Notes: generated by a model not told the origin, from the letters alone. A stretch of 64,000 nt of DNA from Herbinix sp. (GCA_029256105.1 JAQSYO010000023.1:1-64000), one strand, 5' to 3'; counted from the stretch's first letter, positions 9,488 through 19,905 are shown. Made by a program: numbers and translations.

Positions 9488-10228
9488 ATGAAATTAGGAG
9501 CACAGTTATATACGGTTAGGGATTTTACACAAAATTTAGATGATTTTGCAGAAACATTAAAGAAAGTATCAAATATTGGATATAAGACAGTGCAAGTATC
9601 TGGTACCTGCACCTTTGAAGCTGAATGGCTGAAGGAACAGTTGGACAAAAATGGCTTACAATGTGTGGTTACTCATAACTCAGCGGACAGAATAATTAAC
9701 GATACAGATAAATTAATAGCGGATCACAAAACATTTCATTGCCAGAATATCGGACTTGGTTGGTACAATATAAAAGATGCTGGCATTGAGGATTTTATTG
9801 AGAAATTTCGTCCCGTGGCTCAAAAAATGAAGGAACAGAATATAAAGTTTATGTACCACAACCACGATATGGAATTTGAAAAAATAGATACGGATATCTT
9901 GCTGGAGCAACTGGCCAACGAATTTTCTGCAGATGAATTGGAATTTATTTTGGATACCTATTGGGTACAGGCGGGTGGCGGTGACCCTGCATGGTGGATA
10001 CGACATCTAAAGAACCGTGTAACCTGCGTGCATTTTAAAGATATGGCTTTTGGAAGAAAAATGGCGGTTGTTGGGGAAGGTAATATGAACTTTGAGGAAA
10101 TCATAAAGGCTTGTTATGATTCAAATGTCCAATATATACTGGTGGAACAGGATGATTGCAACGGGGAAGATCCGTTTGATTGCTTGAGACGCAGTTATGA
10201 ATATTTGCAAGCGAAAGGATTAGAATAG
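9488..10228 (+). CDS. Sugar phosphate isomerase/epimerase (xylose-isomerase-like TIM barrel)
   Basis: MKLGAQLYTVRDF, MYHNHDMEFE, ILDTYWVQAGGGDP, VHFKDM motifs. Confidence 0.88.
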   Translation: MKLGAQLYTVRDFTQNLDDFAETLKKVSNIGYKTVQVSGTCTFEAEWLKEQLDKNGLQCVVTHNSADRIINDTDKLIADHKTFHCQNIGLGWYNIKDAGIEDFIEKFRPVAQKMKEQNIKFMYHNHDMEFEKIDTDILLEQLANEFSADELEFILDTYWVQAGGGDPAWWIRHLKNRVTCVHFKDMAFGRKMAVVGEGNMNFEEIIKACYDSNVQYILVEQDDCNGEDPFDCLRRSYEYLQAKGLE

Positions 10229-10237
10229 GGGGCTACG

Positions 10238-11386
10238 ATGGATAAAGTCAGACTTGGAATAATTGGTATCGGTAATATGGGAACAGGGCATTATAACAAT
10301 ATAAGTACCGGTAAATGTCCTGAAATCGAGGTTATTGCAATAGCAGATACAAATCCGGACAGAATACAATGGGCAAAGGAGAACCTAGCAGAGGGTATTT
10401 TAAAGTTTAATACGGCTGAGGAAATGCTGGAAAGCGGCCTTATTGATGCTGCATTGGTAGCCATTCCACATTATGATCATCCGAAATACGCGTTAGAATG
10501 CTTTAAAAGAGGAATTCATGTTATGGTTGAAAAACCTGCCGGTGTTTATACAAAGCAAGTTCGAGAAATGAATGAAGCATCGAAACAGGAGGATGTCGTA
10601 TTTGGAATGATGTTTAACCAGCGAACCAATCATATTTACAGAAAGATGCGTGAATTAGTTCAAAGCGGCGATTATGGTCAAATTCGTCGTACCAACTGGA
10701 TTATTACGGACTGGTACCGTTCACAGGCATATTATAATTCCGGTAATTGGCGCGCGACCTGGAGTGGCGAAGGAGGTGGGGTTTTATTAAACCAATGTCC
10801 TCATCAGTTGGATTTGTGGCAGTGGATTTGTGGAATGCCGGTAAAAGTTGAAGCGCACTTACAATATGGTAAATGGCATGACATTGAAGTGGAAGATGAT
10901 GTGACTGCATACGTTGAGTATGAAAACGGTGCAACTGGCGTATTTATTACAACAACAGGAGATGCATGTGGTACAAACCGTTTTGAAATTCAGATGGACA
11001 AAGCAAAAATTGTTGCAGAGAATAATGAACTAACAATTTGGGTATTTGATCAAGCAGAACCGGAATTTTCAAAGACGAATACGGATGCTTGGGCCTGCCC
11101 GAAAGCAGAGTTAGTTCCGGTTGTTACGGATGGGAAATCGGAACAGCATGTAGGTGTATTGAACGCATTTGCTGGAGCAATACTTCGTGGAGAAGCATTG
11201 ATAGCGGGTGGAGAAGAAGGAATAAAGGGCCTTACTCTCTCTAATGCAATGCATTTATCGTCTTGGCTGGGGAAACCGGTGGAACTTCCGTTTGATGAAG
11301 AGTTGTATTATAGTGAGTTGATGAAAAGAGTAGCAACGTCAAGACGGAAAGACAAAGTGATACCAATCATTGCACCAGTTAGATAA
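10238..11386 (+). CDS. Gfo/Idh/MocA family oxidoreductase
   Basis: GIIGIGNMGTGHYNN Rossmann motif and HVMVEKPAGVY. Confidence 0.92.
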   Translation: MDKVRLGIIGIGNMGTGHYNNISTGKCPEIEVIAIADTNPDRIQWAKENLAEGILKFNTAEEMLESGLIDAALVAIPHYDHPKYALECFKRGIHVMVEKPAGVYTKQVREMNEASKQEDVVFGMMFNQRTNHIYRKMRELVQSGDYGQIRRTNWIITDWYRSQAYYNSGNWRATWSGEGGGVLLNQCPHQLDLWQWICGMPVKVEAHLQYGKWHDIEVEDDVTAYVEYENGATGVFITTTGDACGTNRFEIQMDKAKIVAENNELTIWVFDQAEPEFSKTNTDAWACPKAELVPVVTDGKSEQHVGVLNAFAGAILRGEALIAGGEEGIKGLTLSNAMHLSSWLGKPVELPFDEELYYSELMKRVATSRRKDKVIPIIAPVR

Positions 11387-11404
11387 AGGGAAAGGGTAAT
11401 TATT

Positions 11405-12577
11405 ATGGACGAGGTTAGAATCGGGATTATTGGTATTGGGAATATGGGGTTTGCTCATGCAAAATGTATTGGTAGCGGTGAAATAGAGGGGTTGAAACTT
11501 ACGGCACTTTGCGATCTTGATGAAGAGAAGATCGACAAAGTCAGGAAGGAGTTTCCGGATATCCCTGTATTTATTGACTATAAGGAATTGCTAGGTAGTG
11601 GATTGGTAGATGCAATAATAATAGCAGTGCCTCATATTCTGCACGCTGACATCGCAATTGATGCTTTTGATAGTGGACTGCATGTTCTTGTTGAAAAACC
11701 GGCAGATATTATGACGAGTAAGGCTAGAGCCATGAATGAGGCTGCGGAGAAAAGCGGTAAGGTGTTTTGTATCATGTTCAATCAACGTACCAACCCGATC
11801 TTCGCCAAAGCACGAGAAATAGTCCAAAGTGGACAACTGGGAGCGTTGAAACGACTTGTCTGGATCATTACAAATTGGTACAGAACACAGCATTATTATG
11901 ATTCGGGCTCATGGCGTGCGACCTGGAGTGGAGAAGGAGGTGGGGTTCTTTTGAATCAAGCACCTCATAATCTTGATCTAATGCAGTGGATTTTTGGTAT
12001 GCCTATAAAGATTAGAGCGTTTTGTTCAGTCGCGAAGTATCATGATATCGAGGTTGAAGACGATGCCACAATTTATGCTGAATATAAAAATGGTGCAACT
12101 GGTGTATTTATTACCTCGACTGGAGAATGCCCGGGAACAAACCGCCTTGAGATCTCGGGTGATTTGGGTAAACTTGTTCTTGAGGATGGCAAATTGAAAT
12201 GGTGGAAGTTAAATCAGCCAGAACGAGAATTCTGCTTCAATGTTAAAGAAGGCTTCTATGAACCGAGTACCGAATATTGTGAGTTTGCAGCAGAGAACCA
12301 AGGGACCGCGCATAAAGGGATATTGCAAAATTTTTCTGATGCTATATTAAAACATGAAGAATTGTTGGCACCGGGTTATGATGGTATCAATGAATTGCAG
12401 ATTTCCAATGCGGCTTATTTGTCATCATTTCAGGATAGATGGGTGGAACTTCCCGTTTGCGAGAAAGAATTTGAAGAGTGTTTGAAACAGTTGGCAATAA
12501 ACTCAGGAGGTAGCCAGATGTTTACATCACATAGTATGTCCTCCGGATATAATGAACGCTGGCAAGTTAGATGGTAG
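11405..12577 (+). CDS. Gfo/Idh/MocA family oxidoreductase (paralogue of the preceding gene)
   Basis: GIIGIGNMGFAHAKC, HVLVEKPADIM; shared RATWSGEGGGVLLNQ block. Confidence 0.92.
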   Translation: MDEVRIGIIGIGNMGFAHAKCIGSGEIEGLKLTALCDLDEEKIDKVRKEFPDIPVFIDYKELLGSGLVDAIIIAVPHILHADIAIDAFDSGLHVLVEKPADIMTSKARAMNEAAEKSGKVFCIMFNQRTNPIFAKAREIVQSGQLGALKRLVWIITNWYRTQHYYDSGSWRATWSGEGGGVLLNQAPHNLDLMQWIFGMPIKIRAFCSVAKYHDIEVEDDATIYAEYKNGATGVFITSTGECPGTNRLEISGDLGKLVLEDGKLKWWKLNQPEREFCFNVKEGFYEPSTEYCEFAAENQGTAHKGILQNFSDAILKHEELLAPGYDGINELQISNAAYLSSFQDRWVELPVCEKEFEECLKQLAINSGGSQMFTSHSMSSGYNERWQVRW

Positions 12578-12602
12578 AACCGAGTTCTTACAGATATTAA
12601 TA

Positions 12603-12676
12603 ATAAAACCGTTCCGAAGTTTAATTTCCGCTGTCTACAAGACAGAGAGCGGTATAACTTTCGGGACGGTTTTATC
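12603..12676. terminator. Long imperfect hairpin / bidirectional terminator
   Basis: taaaaccgttccgaagttt ... aactttcgggacggtttta enclosing ccgctgtct-acaag-acagagagcgg. Confidence 0.6.
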
Positions 12677-12744
12677 AATCTCTTTCCTATAAGATAAAAC
12701 TAGTAAAATAAAAATACATTACATAAACAAAATAGTATAGTGAC

Positions 12745-13476
12745 CTATATCCATCCACCGTCCAGCCCAATAATCTGACCGGTCAAATATTCATTCTTAT
12801 AAGCCAGATGATACACTAAATCTGCCACCTCTTCCGCGCGACCAAGACGGTTCGCTGGAATTTCTTCAATTAACTGCATTAATTCTGCATCCTCCAAAAA
12901 TTGATTCATCTCCGTATCGATTGCACCACAAGCCACTGCATTTACTTGAATGTTACTCGGTGCAAGTTCTTTCGCAAGTGCCTTAGTAAGAGCATTCATA
13001 CCACCCTTTGAGGCAGAATATGCGACCTCACAGGAAGCACCGACATTACCCCAGACAGAGGAGATATTTATAATCTTACCATACTTATTCTTCACCATAT
13101 CCGGTATTGCCAGAGCACATGAGTTGTAAACTGAGGTTAAATTGGTAGTAATGACTCGGTTCCAATCCTCAGGTTTCATATCAGTAAAAAGCCCGACATA
13201 GGCAATCCCTGCGTTGTTGACAAGCACATCAATGCCTCCATACAGCTTCTTTATTTGTCGAAAAAGTTCCTGTGCTGCCTCGTAGTCTCCCATATCACCC
13301 AGAAAGGCAAGACAGGATACTTGATAGGATTCAATCTCAGCCTTTGTCTTAAGTAATGCCTCCTCATTGTGAGCGCAGTTAATAACAACATGATAACCTT
13401 TTTTTGCGAATTTTACGGCTATCGCTTTACCAATTCCGCGGGAGGAGCCGGTAACCAATACAGTCTTCTTATTCAT
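12745..13476 (-). CDS. SDR family oxidoreductase, similar to elongation factor P 5-aminopentanone reductase (YmfI)
   Basis: TGSSRGIGKAIA, NNAGIAYVG, SSVWGNVGASCEVAYSASKGGMNALTKALAKELAP; RBS ggagg. Confidence 0.8.
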   Translation of the reverse strand: MNKKTVLVTGSSRGIGKAIAVKFAKKGYHVVINCAHNEEALLKTKAEIESYQVSCLAFLGDMGDYEAAQELFRQIKKLYGGIDVLVNNAGIAYVGLFTDMKPEDWNRVITTNLTSVYNSCALAIPDMVKNKYGKIINISSVWGNVGASCEVAYSASKGGMNALTKALAKELAPSNIQVNAVACGAIDTEMNQFLEDAELMQLIEEIPANRLGRAEEVADLVYHLAYKNEYLTGQIIGLDGGWI

Positions 13477-13485
13477 AATAACCTC

Positions 13486-13667
13486 CATCCTGCCGTCAGG
13501 CAGTACAAAAACTGAGCGAAAAGCGCATGAGTGCTTTTTGCCGGTTGAAAAATGTTTCTCTTTTCAACCTAATCATCATCCTGCCGTCAGGCAGTACAAA
13601 AGCTGAGCGAAAAGCACGTGAGTGCTTTTTGCCGGTTGAAAAATGTTTCTCTTTTCAACCTAATCAC
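13486..13667. repeat. 91-bp tandem duplication (2 copies) upstream of the SDR gene
   Basis: 13486-13576 and 13577-13667 nearly identical, each with three inverted repeats. Confidence 0.95.
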
Positions 13668-13819
13668 CTTTCCCTTTTGTTGATTTAGTACTTCTAATAA
13701 TGTTTCCTGATTTGTTTCTTCTTATTATCAATTATAACACAAGGCCTCGCAGGAATAAAGATACGTTGATAAACAACACCGAATATGATAAAATGTATCA
13801 AAGATGTGAGGTGATTTAC

Positions 13820-14788
13820 TTGGGACAAAGCGCTAAAAATGGAACGTTAGGCACCAGGAATAAAAAGAATGGTTCCACTAAGAGGAAGCATAATGCAATT
13901 AATTTATTTATCAAAGGATTTTTACAATCCTTTTTTATTGTAGGTATATTACTGGTTATAGGAGTAGTCAGTTATAAAGCCACGATGCATTTTTGGAAGG
14001 GCTCCGATCAAGAAGCCGTGGTAGCTTATAAGGAACAACCAGCACCGGAACCTATTACAGTCGCGAGTATAGATGATGTATCCAAGAACTTAATCTACTG
14101 TTATGATGAAGATACATATGAGATCAGTAAAATCATATTGGAGATATTCAATTGTGAGAAGAAACAGTTGACTTATATTACAATACCAATCAGAACACAA
14201 TTTACGATGTCTGATTCACTGTATCGAAAGCTGGTATTGGTTCATCCGGCAATACCACAAATGATAAAACTCTCTACCATTACAAATTACCTTGATAAGG
14301 ATACGGAATTTGATTATGGGGTATTAATGATCGAGGATTTGCTTGGAATTGATATAAGCTATTATACCGCAATTCCACAAGCTACATTTGATACAATCTT
14401 TACAGAACAAGATATTTTACCGGAATCTAGTGGTCAAATCGATACTTCAGTTACAGAGATGAATGACGAGACAAATATGTCCACAGACCAGACGACGGAG
14501 CAGCCTGTACCGTTGGAAACTTTTACAGAGGAATACATAGCACTTATCAGTACGCTTAAAACAGCAGAAGAAGTGAGTACTTATATTGAAGAAATCTATC
14601 CATCCCTTCAATCGAACCTTTCGGTAAAGGATAAGATGAACTATTTGGAAAGCTATTGTAATACACCGTCTGAGAATATTTCTTTTGAAAGAATCAAAGG
14701 AGTTGATCTTAATAATTCCTTTGAAATTAATCAGGAATTGGCATTACAACAATTGACAGAGCTTATGGAAAAGAGTGCAACGAATTAA
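13820..14788 (+). CDS. Membrane-anchored protein, possibly a divergent LytR-CpsA-Psr-like domain protein (TTG start likely)
   Basis: N-terminal TM helix; region TYEISKIILEIFNCEKKQLTYITIPIRTQFTMSDSLYRKLV resembles the LCP start; RBS gaggtg before TTG. Confidence 0.5.
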   Translation: MGQSAKNGTLGTRNKKNGSTKRKHNAINLFIKGFLQSFFIVGILLVIGVVSYKATMHFWKGSDQEAVVAYKEQPAPEPITVASIDDVSKNLIYCYDEDTYEISKIILEIFNCEKKQLTYITIPIRTQFTMSDSLYRKLVLVHPAIPQMIKLSTITNYLDKDTEFDYGVLMIEDLLGIDISYYTAIPQATFDTIFTEQDILPESSGQIDTSVTEMNDETNMSTDQTTEQPVPLETFTEEYIALISTLKTAEEVSTYIEEIYPSLQSNLSVKDKMNYLESYCNTPSENISFERIKGVDLNNSFEINQELALQQLTELMEKSATN

Positions 14789-14901
14789 GAAGAATAAAAA
14801 GTTAAAAAAGCCTATATTTCCAGAGTAATATGTTTTGTGAATAAAGAAAAGAGGAAATGCGTACCATAAATTTGAAATTGATTGGTACCAAAGGAGCAGA
14901 A

Positions 14902-15786
14902 ATGACAAACAAGAAAATTAAGAATAAAAATATTCTTTTACTAAGAAAATACTTAATCATTGCGGTCGGGTCCTTTCTTATGGCACTTTCGGTTAACATA
15001 ATTTATGAACCGATGGAGCTTGTAACAGGCGGAGTATCTGGTCTGGCAATCGTAGTAAAGTACTGGACGGAACCTTTATTTAATGGAGGTATTCCAATCT
15101 GGTTGTTTACCGTAGTTTGCAACGTACCGTTGTATTTGCTTGCTTTAAAGATGAAAGGTATTAAGTTTCTGCTTTCCAACCTGTTCGGAACCGTTGCATT
15201 TATTCTTTCACTAATGGTAATCCCGATTTATGATTTAAAATTAGACGACTTTCTGTTAGCCTCTATCTTAGGTGGTGTCATCGGAGGCATTGGCATCGGT
15301 ATGGTATTCTCTGTGCAAGCCTCCACTGGGGGAACCGATTTATTAGCAACCTTACTCCATTTTAGAAATCGACATCTATCCGTACCTCGAATTTTAATCT
15401 TTATCGATGGAATTATCATCTTTATCGGAGCGATTGTCTTCGGTTTGGGTAATGCGCTATATGCAACCATTTCAGTTTTTATAACTGCAAAAATCTCAGA
15501 TAGTATTCTGGAAGGTCTGAAATTTGCTAAAATGGCATATATAATATCAGATGATTATTCTAGAATTGCTGACGCAATAATGCACAATATGGACCGTGGA
15601 GTCACTGGTGTCAGTGCTACCGGAATGTACTCCAATCGAGATAAAAAAATGCTATTCTGCGTGGTGTCCAAGAATGAAATTGTGAAGATTATTGAGATTG
15701 CGCAGAAAATAGATCCCAAATCTTTTGTGATAGTTAGTGATGTCAGAGAGGTTATGGGTGAAGGCTTTATTGAATATAGACAGTAA
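14902..15786 (+). CDS. YitT family membrane protein (DUF2179)
   Basis: VSGLAIVVKYWTEPLFNGGIPIWLF, VQASTGGTDLLATLL, DRGVTGVSATGMYSNRDKKMLFCVVSKNE. Confidence 0.9.
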   Translation: MTNKKIKNKNILLLRKYLIIAVGSFLMALSVNIIYEPMELVTGGVSGLAIVVKYWTEPLFNGGIPIWLFTVVCNVPLYLLALKMKGIKFLLSNLFGTVAFILSLMVIPIYDLKLDDFLLASILGGVIGGIGIGMVFSVQASTGGTDLLATLLHFRNRHLSVPRILIFIDGIIIFIGAIVFGLGNALYATISVFITAKISDSILEGLKFAKMAYIISDDYSRIADAIMHNMDRGVTGVSATGMYSNRDKKMLFCVVSKNEIVKIIEIAQKIDPKSFVIVSDVREVMGEGFIEYRQ

Positions 15787-15975
15787 AATTACCAAAATTT
15801 TAAGTTATTATCGGTAAAAGTACTTATTTTTACAGGGGGTATACAAATTATACAAAAGGGCAAAACCTATTTTGTTAAAATGGGATATGGTTTAACCCTT
15901 TGAAATAGTGTATCATAACAATATAGTAATTGTACAAGAATACACGAATTGTAGAAAATTGTAGGAGGATATAAA

Positions 15976-17027
15976 ATGGCAAGTTTATCATTAAAGAACA
16001 TAACAAAACAATATCCTAACGGAGTTATAGCTGTAAAAGATCAACAACACTTCGTATGATCGCTGGACTTGAAGAGATCTCCGATGGCGAACTCTGGATT
16101 GGCGACAAATTGGTAAATGATGTAGAGCCAAAGGATAGAGATATCGCAATGGTTTTCCAGAACTATGCTTTGTATCCACATATGTCTGTTTATGATAACA
16201 TGGCATTTGGTTTAAAATTAAGAAAAGTTCCTAAGGATCAAATTGAAAAGTATGTACGTGAAGCAGCTAAAATACTTGATATTGAACATTTGTTAGATCG
16301 TAAACCGAAGGCTCTTTCCGGTGGACAGAGACAGCGTGTTGCTATGGGTCGTGCTATTGTTCGTAATCCTAAGGTTTTCCTTATGGATGAGCCTTTATCA
16401 AACCTTGATGCTAAATTGAGAGTTCAGATGCGTATCGAGATCTCTAAGTTACATCAAAGATTACAAACTACTATTATCTATGTAACACATGATCAGACAG
16501 AGGCTATGACGCTTGGTACTAGAATCGTTGTTATGAAGGATGGTTTAATACAGCAAGTAGATACACCTCAGAACTTATATGACAGACCGAAGAATTTATT
16601 CGTTGCAGGTTTCATGGGTTCACCTCAAATGAACTTAATGGAAGCAACTGTAGCTAAAAAGGGCTCTGAAGTATTCGTAAATTTCGGAAGCAACTCCTTA
16701 AAGCTTCCTGAAGGAAAAGCAAAGAAGGTTATCGATGGCGGTTATGATGGAAAGACAGTTATGATTGGTATTCGTCCGGAAGATATTCATGACGAAGAGA
16801 TGTTCATCAGCAATTTCCCTGATAGCGTTGTTGAAGCTGTTGTTAGAGTATATGAATTATTAGGTGCTGAAGTATTCTTATACTTCACCATTGATGAGAC
16901 TTGGGAAATCACCGCACGTGTTAACCCTCGTACAACTGCAAGACCTGATGATACATTAAAGATTGCATTTGACATGTCTAAGTTGCATGTATTTGATAAA
17001 GAGACAGAGCAAGTTATTACAAATTAA
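15976..17027 (+). pseudogene. Sugar ABC transporter ATPase (MsmK/UgpC type) with internal frameshifting deletion removing Walker A
   Basis: 15976-16056 encodes [22 protein letters not shown] then shifts to QQHFV*; from 16044 the +2-shifted frame reads [19 protein letters not shown]... No P-loop GxxGxGKST in any frame. Confidence 0.75.
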
Positions 17028-17041
17028 TTTAGTAGATGATC

Positions 17042-17071
17042 AAAGGGAACACGAAGGTGTTCCCTTTTTAT
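17042..17071 (+). terminator. Intrinsic terminator
   Basis: aaagggaaca-cgaagg-tgttccctttttat. Confidence 0.85.
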
Positions 17072-17503
17072 ATGTCGTGTGTCCAACGAAGCAAAACAAT
17101 AGCGAAAAATAATGAAGCTAGATAGTAGCGAAGATAAACAGTAGGGAAGACATAAGGTGTGACAAACACCATAATAGAAAGAGTACCCAAGGGGAAACCT
17201 GTCACCACTGCTCAGTAACATCGGAATATTTGAAGCTGGTCGGATTATTTGAATTAGTTCCGACTTATATATACTACTTGATTCTCCTGCAAAGGTAGTG
17301 ATAGCTTGACTTACAAGGTCTATAGAATAATAGTTTACGCAATGAACTAATGTGCTATTGCATAAATTTGATAGAAATACACTAAAATTATTATGAATAT
17401 TTCATAAAGTTAGTTTACTTCTGACGAATTCGGTGTTAAAATAACTTTCATATACATGAATTTTAAGAAAAAATAGAAATATAATATAAAAGGGAGTGAA
17501 AAC

Positions 17504-18592
17504 ATGATTTCCAATCAGATTCTTCAAAGCACCATAGATGGATTAAAAGGAATCACACGTATCGATATTTGTGTTTTGGATACGGAAGGTAAAGTCCTGG
17601 CGACCACGATTGAGAATGCAGAGCAATATGAGAATGCAGTATTAGCTTTTGTAGCTTCACCTGCAGATAGTCAGGCAATTCAAGGATATCAGTTTTTTAA
17701 AGTTTTCGATGAACATCAGTTAGAATATGTGATTCTTGCGAAGGGTGACAGTGAAGATGTATTTATGATTGGAAAGATTGCATCTTTCCAGATTCAGAAC
17801 CTATTAGTAGCTTATAAAGAAAGATACGACAAGGATAATTTTATTAAGAACTTACTGCTCGACAATCTGTTATTGGTAGATATCTATAACCGTGCGAAGA
17901 AACTTCATATCGACACAGAAGCAAGACGTGTGGTTTATATCATTGAAACCAAGAATGAGAAAGATGCTAATGCATTAGAGACGGTTCGCAGCCTTTTCTC
18001 AGGAAAGACAAAAGATTTCATAACAGCAGTGGATGAGAAGAACATCATCCTTGTTAAAGAAGTAAAGCAGAATGAAACATATGATGACTTGAATAAAACT
18101 GCGAAAGTCATCCTGGATATGCTCAATACCGAGGCAATGACCAAGGTACATGTGGCTTATGGAACGATTGTTAATGAAATCAAGGATGTCTCCAGATCCT
18201 ACAAGGAAGCAAAGATGGCTCTTGATGTTGGAAAGATCTTCTACAGTGGAAGAAATGTTGTGGCATATAACAACCTTGGTATTGGAAGATTAATCTATCA
18301 ATTGCCGATGCCGCTTTGCAAGATGTTTATCAAAGAAATTTTTGAAGGTAAATCACCTGACGATTTTGATGATGAGACATTATCAACAATTAATAAGTTC
18401 TTTGAAAACAGTTTGAATGTATCCGAAACCTCCAGACAATTGTATATCCATCGTAATACGTTGGTATACAGACTGGATAAATTACAAAAGAGTACGAACC
18501 TTGACCTTCGTGTATTTGAAGATGCAATTACCTTTAAAATTGCACTTATGGTAGTAAAATACATGAAATATATGGAGCAATTAGATTATTAA
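17504..18592 (+). CDS. CdaR/PucR-type transcriptional regulator (sugar diacid regulator-like)
   Basis: C-terminal HTH FFENSLNVSETSRQLYIHRNTLVYRLDKLQKSTNLDLRVFEDAITFKIALM. Confidence 0.88.
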   Translation: MISNQILQSTIDGLKGITRIDICVLDTEGKVLATTIENAEQYENAVLAFVASPADSQAIQGYQFFKVFDEHQLEYVILAKGDSEDVFMIGKIASFQIQNLLVAYKERYDKDNFIKNLLLDNLLLVDIYNRAKKLHIDTEARRVVYIIETKNEKDANALETVRSLFSGKTKDFITAVDEKNIILVKEVKQNETYDDLNKTAKVILDMLNTEAMTKVHVAYGTIVNEIKDVSRSYKEAKMALDVGKIFYSGRNVVAYNNLGIGRLIYQLPMPLCKMFIKEIFEGKSPDDFDDETLSTINKFFENSLNVSETSRQLYIHRNTLVYRLDKLQKSTNLDLRVFEDAITFKIALMVVKYMKYMEQLDY

Positions 18593-18598
18593 GGAATA

Positions 18599-18626
18599 AG
18601 GCAACCGTCTCGGTTGCCTGTTTTTA
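18599..18626 (+). terminator. Intrinsic terminator
   Basis: aggcaaccg-tct-cggttgcctgttttt. Confidence 0.8.
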
Positions 18627-18651
18627 ACAAAGGGAAGAATGGAGACAAATT

Positions 18652-19905
18652 ATGAAGAAGAATTTTTTTGCCGGTTTACTTACAGGTCTTTGTGGTGCCT
18701 TGTTGCTAATTGCAATCCTAGGGACGGTTCTTGTTCTGACGGATAGGAATGTAGAGAAGAAGATTGATAACTCATCAGAAAAAGTTGAGGATGCACAGGT
18801 AGCGGAAGAAATACCATATGGTGATATAGTGGATAAATTAACCTTTTTACAAATGCTTGTAGATAATTACTATTTAGAGGACGTGGATCAGGTTTCTTTT
18901 GCCGATGGTATATATAAAGGCTTTATAAGCAGCCTGAAGGATCCGTATTCTACTTATTTTACAAAAGAGGAATATAGTGCTTTAATGGAAAGCTCCTCGG
19001 GGGTATATTGTGGTATTGGTGCAACGGTTAGTCAGGATGCGAAAACCGGAATTATTACAATTGTGAAACCTTTTGCAAGCGGGCCGGCATACAAAGCAGG
19101 AATTCTACCGGGAGACATCTTATATAAGGTGGAAGAGGAAGCAGTGACAGGAGAAGACTTGTCCGAGGTTGTTAGTAAGATGAAAGGTGTAGAGGGGACT
19201 AAAGTTAAAATCTCCATTATGCGAGAGGGTGAAACAGACCCGAAGGTATTTACAATTACAAGAAAAGAGATTGAAGTTCCTACCATTGAGTATCAGATGT
19301 TAAAGGGTAATATTGGATATATCACGATTGCGGAATTTGATGAAATCACAGTAGCCCAGTTCAAAGCGGCAGTTGATAAGCTTGAGAAGGATGGAATGAA
19401 GGGTCTTATTGTGGATGTCCGTAACAACCCGGGTGGACTTTTAGATTCTGTTGTTAAAATATTAGACCGTCTATTGCCACCAGAACTAATTGTATATACG
19501 GAAGATAAATATGACAACCGTACAGAAGAAAAGGCAGTGGATGCCGCTAAAATTAAAGTTCCTATGGCTGTTTTAATTAACGGACAAAGTGCAAGTGCCT
19601 CTGAGATTTTTGCCGGTACAATCCAAGATTACAAGACAGGAACGATTGTAGGAACAACGAGCTTTGGAAAAGGTATTGTGCAGAAGGTTATTCCATTATC
19701 GGATGGAACAGCAGTCAAACTAACGATCTCCAAATATTTCACTCCAAAGGGCCGTAATATTCATGGTACCGGAATTAAACCAGATGTTGAAGTAGAATTG
19801 AATGATGAAATGAAGAAGGAAATCATAATCCCAATCGAAAAAGATAATCAATTACAAGAAGCAATTAAGATTGTGAAAGAAAAGATGAAACAAGTTAAAA
19901 AATAA
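18652..19905 (+). CDS. S41 family (C-terminal processing) peptidase with PDZ domain
   Basis: SSLKDPYSTYFTKEEY, PDZ GIGATVSQDAKTGIITIVKPFASGPAYKAGILPGD, catalytic INGQSASASEIFAGTIQD. Confidence 0.93.
   Translation: MKKNFFAGLLTGLCGALLLIAILGTVLVLTDRNVEKKIDNSSEKVEDAQVAEEIPYGDIVDKLTFLQMLVDNYYLEDVDQVSFADGIYKGFISSLKDPYSTYFTKEEYSALMESSSGVYCGIGATVSQDAKTGIITIVKPFASGPAYKAGILPGDILYKVEEEAVTGEDLSEVVSKMKGVEGTKVKISIMREGETDPKVFTITRKEIEVPTIEYQMLKGNIGYITIAEFDEITVAQFKAAVDKLEKDGMKGLIVDVRNNPGGLLDSVVKILDRLLPPELIVYTEDKYDNRTEEKAVDAAKIKVPMAVLINGQSASASEIFAGTIQDYKTGTIVGTTSFGKGIVQKVIPLSDGTAVKLTISKYFTPKGRNIHGTGIKPDVEVELNDEMKKEIIIPIEKDNQLQEAIKIVKEKMKQVKK

Noticed and set aside
17076-17480. Possible c-di-GMP, TPP or cobalamin riboswitch
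   Set aside because: Looked for the consensus core sequences of these classes and did not find them.
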